Assembly: GCA_022511445.1 (NCBI GenBank)
Contig: JAFLVE010000011.1
Span: 1 to 64,000, forward strand
Length of the DNA stretch: 64,000 nt
Reading direction: 5' to 3'
DNA from: Clostridiales bacterium
Lineage (GTDB): Bacteria > Bacillota > Clostridia > Christensenellales > Pumilibacteraceae
Part shown: positions 63,663 through 64,000 of the stretch, piece by piece
Layout: each line of letters opens with the position of its first letter
How positions within the stretch are numbered: the first letter of the stretch is position 1
The notes under the pieces: generated by a model
The model's database searches: none
Told to the model about the DNA's origin: nothing
The model's input: the letters and a program-made list of their open reading frames with translations, nothing else
Program-made: the position numbers and the translations under genes

Positions 63663-64000
63663 TAACCGAAAAATGGGACGAGGTTTTGTCCGAAGAATAC
63701 AAAAAGCCGTATTTCTCCAAGCTTATGGAGGAGGTCGAACGCGAGTATGCGCATTACACGGTGTACCCGCCGCGCGAATGCGTTTTCGCGGCGTTAAGGC
63801 TTGTGGACTACGACAAGGTGCGAGTTGTCATTCTCGGTCAGGATCCATACCACGGCGCAGGTCAGGCAAACGGGCTCGCCTTTGCCGTAAACAACGGGAT
63901 AACTCCGCCCCCGTCGCTCGTCAATATTTTTAACGAGCTTCGCTCCGACCTCGGCGTTAACGTGTCGGACGACACCTCGCTTATTGGCTGGGCAAATCAA
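63656..64000 (+). CDS. ung: Uracil-DNA glycosylase (family 1), truncated by window end; not in ORF track
   Basis: MVITEKWDEVLSEEYKKPYFSKLMEEV...VVILGQDPYHGAGQANGLAFAVNNGITPPPSLVNIFNEL. Confidence 0.95.
   Translation, partial: MVITEKWDEVLSEEYKKPYFSKLMEEVEREYAHYTVYPPRECVFAALRLVDYDKVRVVILGQDPYHGAGQANGLAFAVNNGITPPPSLVNIFNELRSDLGVNVSDDTSLIGWANQ

Overview
This 64 kb window looks like ordinary chromosome of an endospore-forming Clostridia-type Firmicute. Supporting genes are spoIIR, sleB and a ypeB-like gene, spoVG, rubrerythrin, secG-rnr, mnmG, mnmA, tadA, rlmH, argS, murC, a potABCD operon, two-subunit fumarase, and a LexA-like/Y-family polymerase/YolD-like cassette. I found no phage, transposase, integrase or CRISPR array. 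All product names come from recognising motifs in the supplied translations; no database search was run. The points I rate most worth a second look are: (1) an initiator-type tRNA with a U1-U72 mismatch and an extra T-stem base, whose 3' end lies inside a perfect 25-bp inverted repeat; (2) at least five genes with the layout TTGACA-like - N17 - TATAAT - N6 - ATG, predicting leaderless mRNAs; (3) a 1913-aa membrane-anchored protein built from about four degenerate ~200-residue beta-rich modules; (4) a SLOG-domain plus multi-TM (SLATT-like) fusion and a tandem-TIR/TPR protein, both candidates for nucleotide-signal immunity or stress response; (5) a LexA-like regulator with a Cys-Gly (UmuD-type) cleavage site and an unusual palindromic operator driving a Y-family polymerase operon; (6) an in-frame amber codon in the XRE-cupin regulator upstream of potABCD; (7) several hairpin-rich noncoding elements and a 59-aa small ORF missing from the ORF track.
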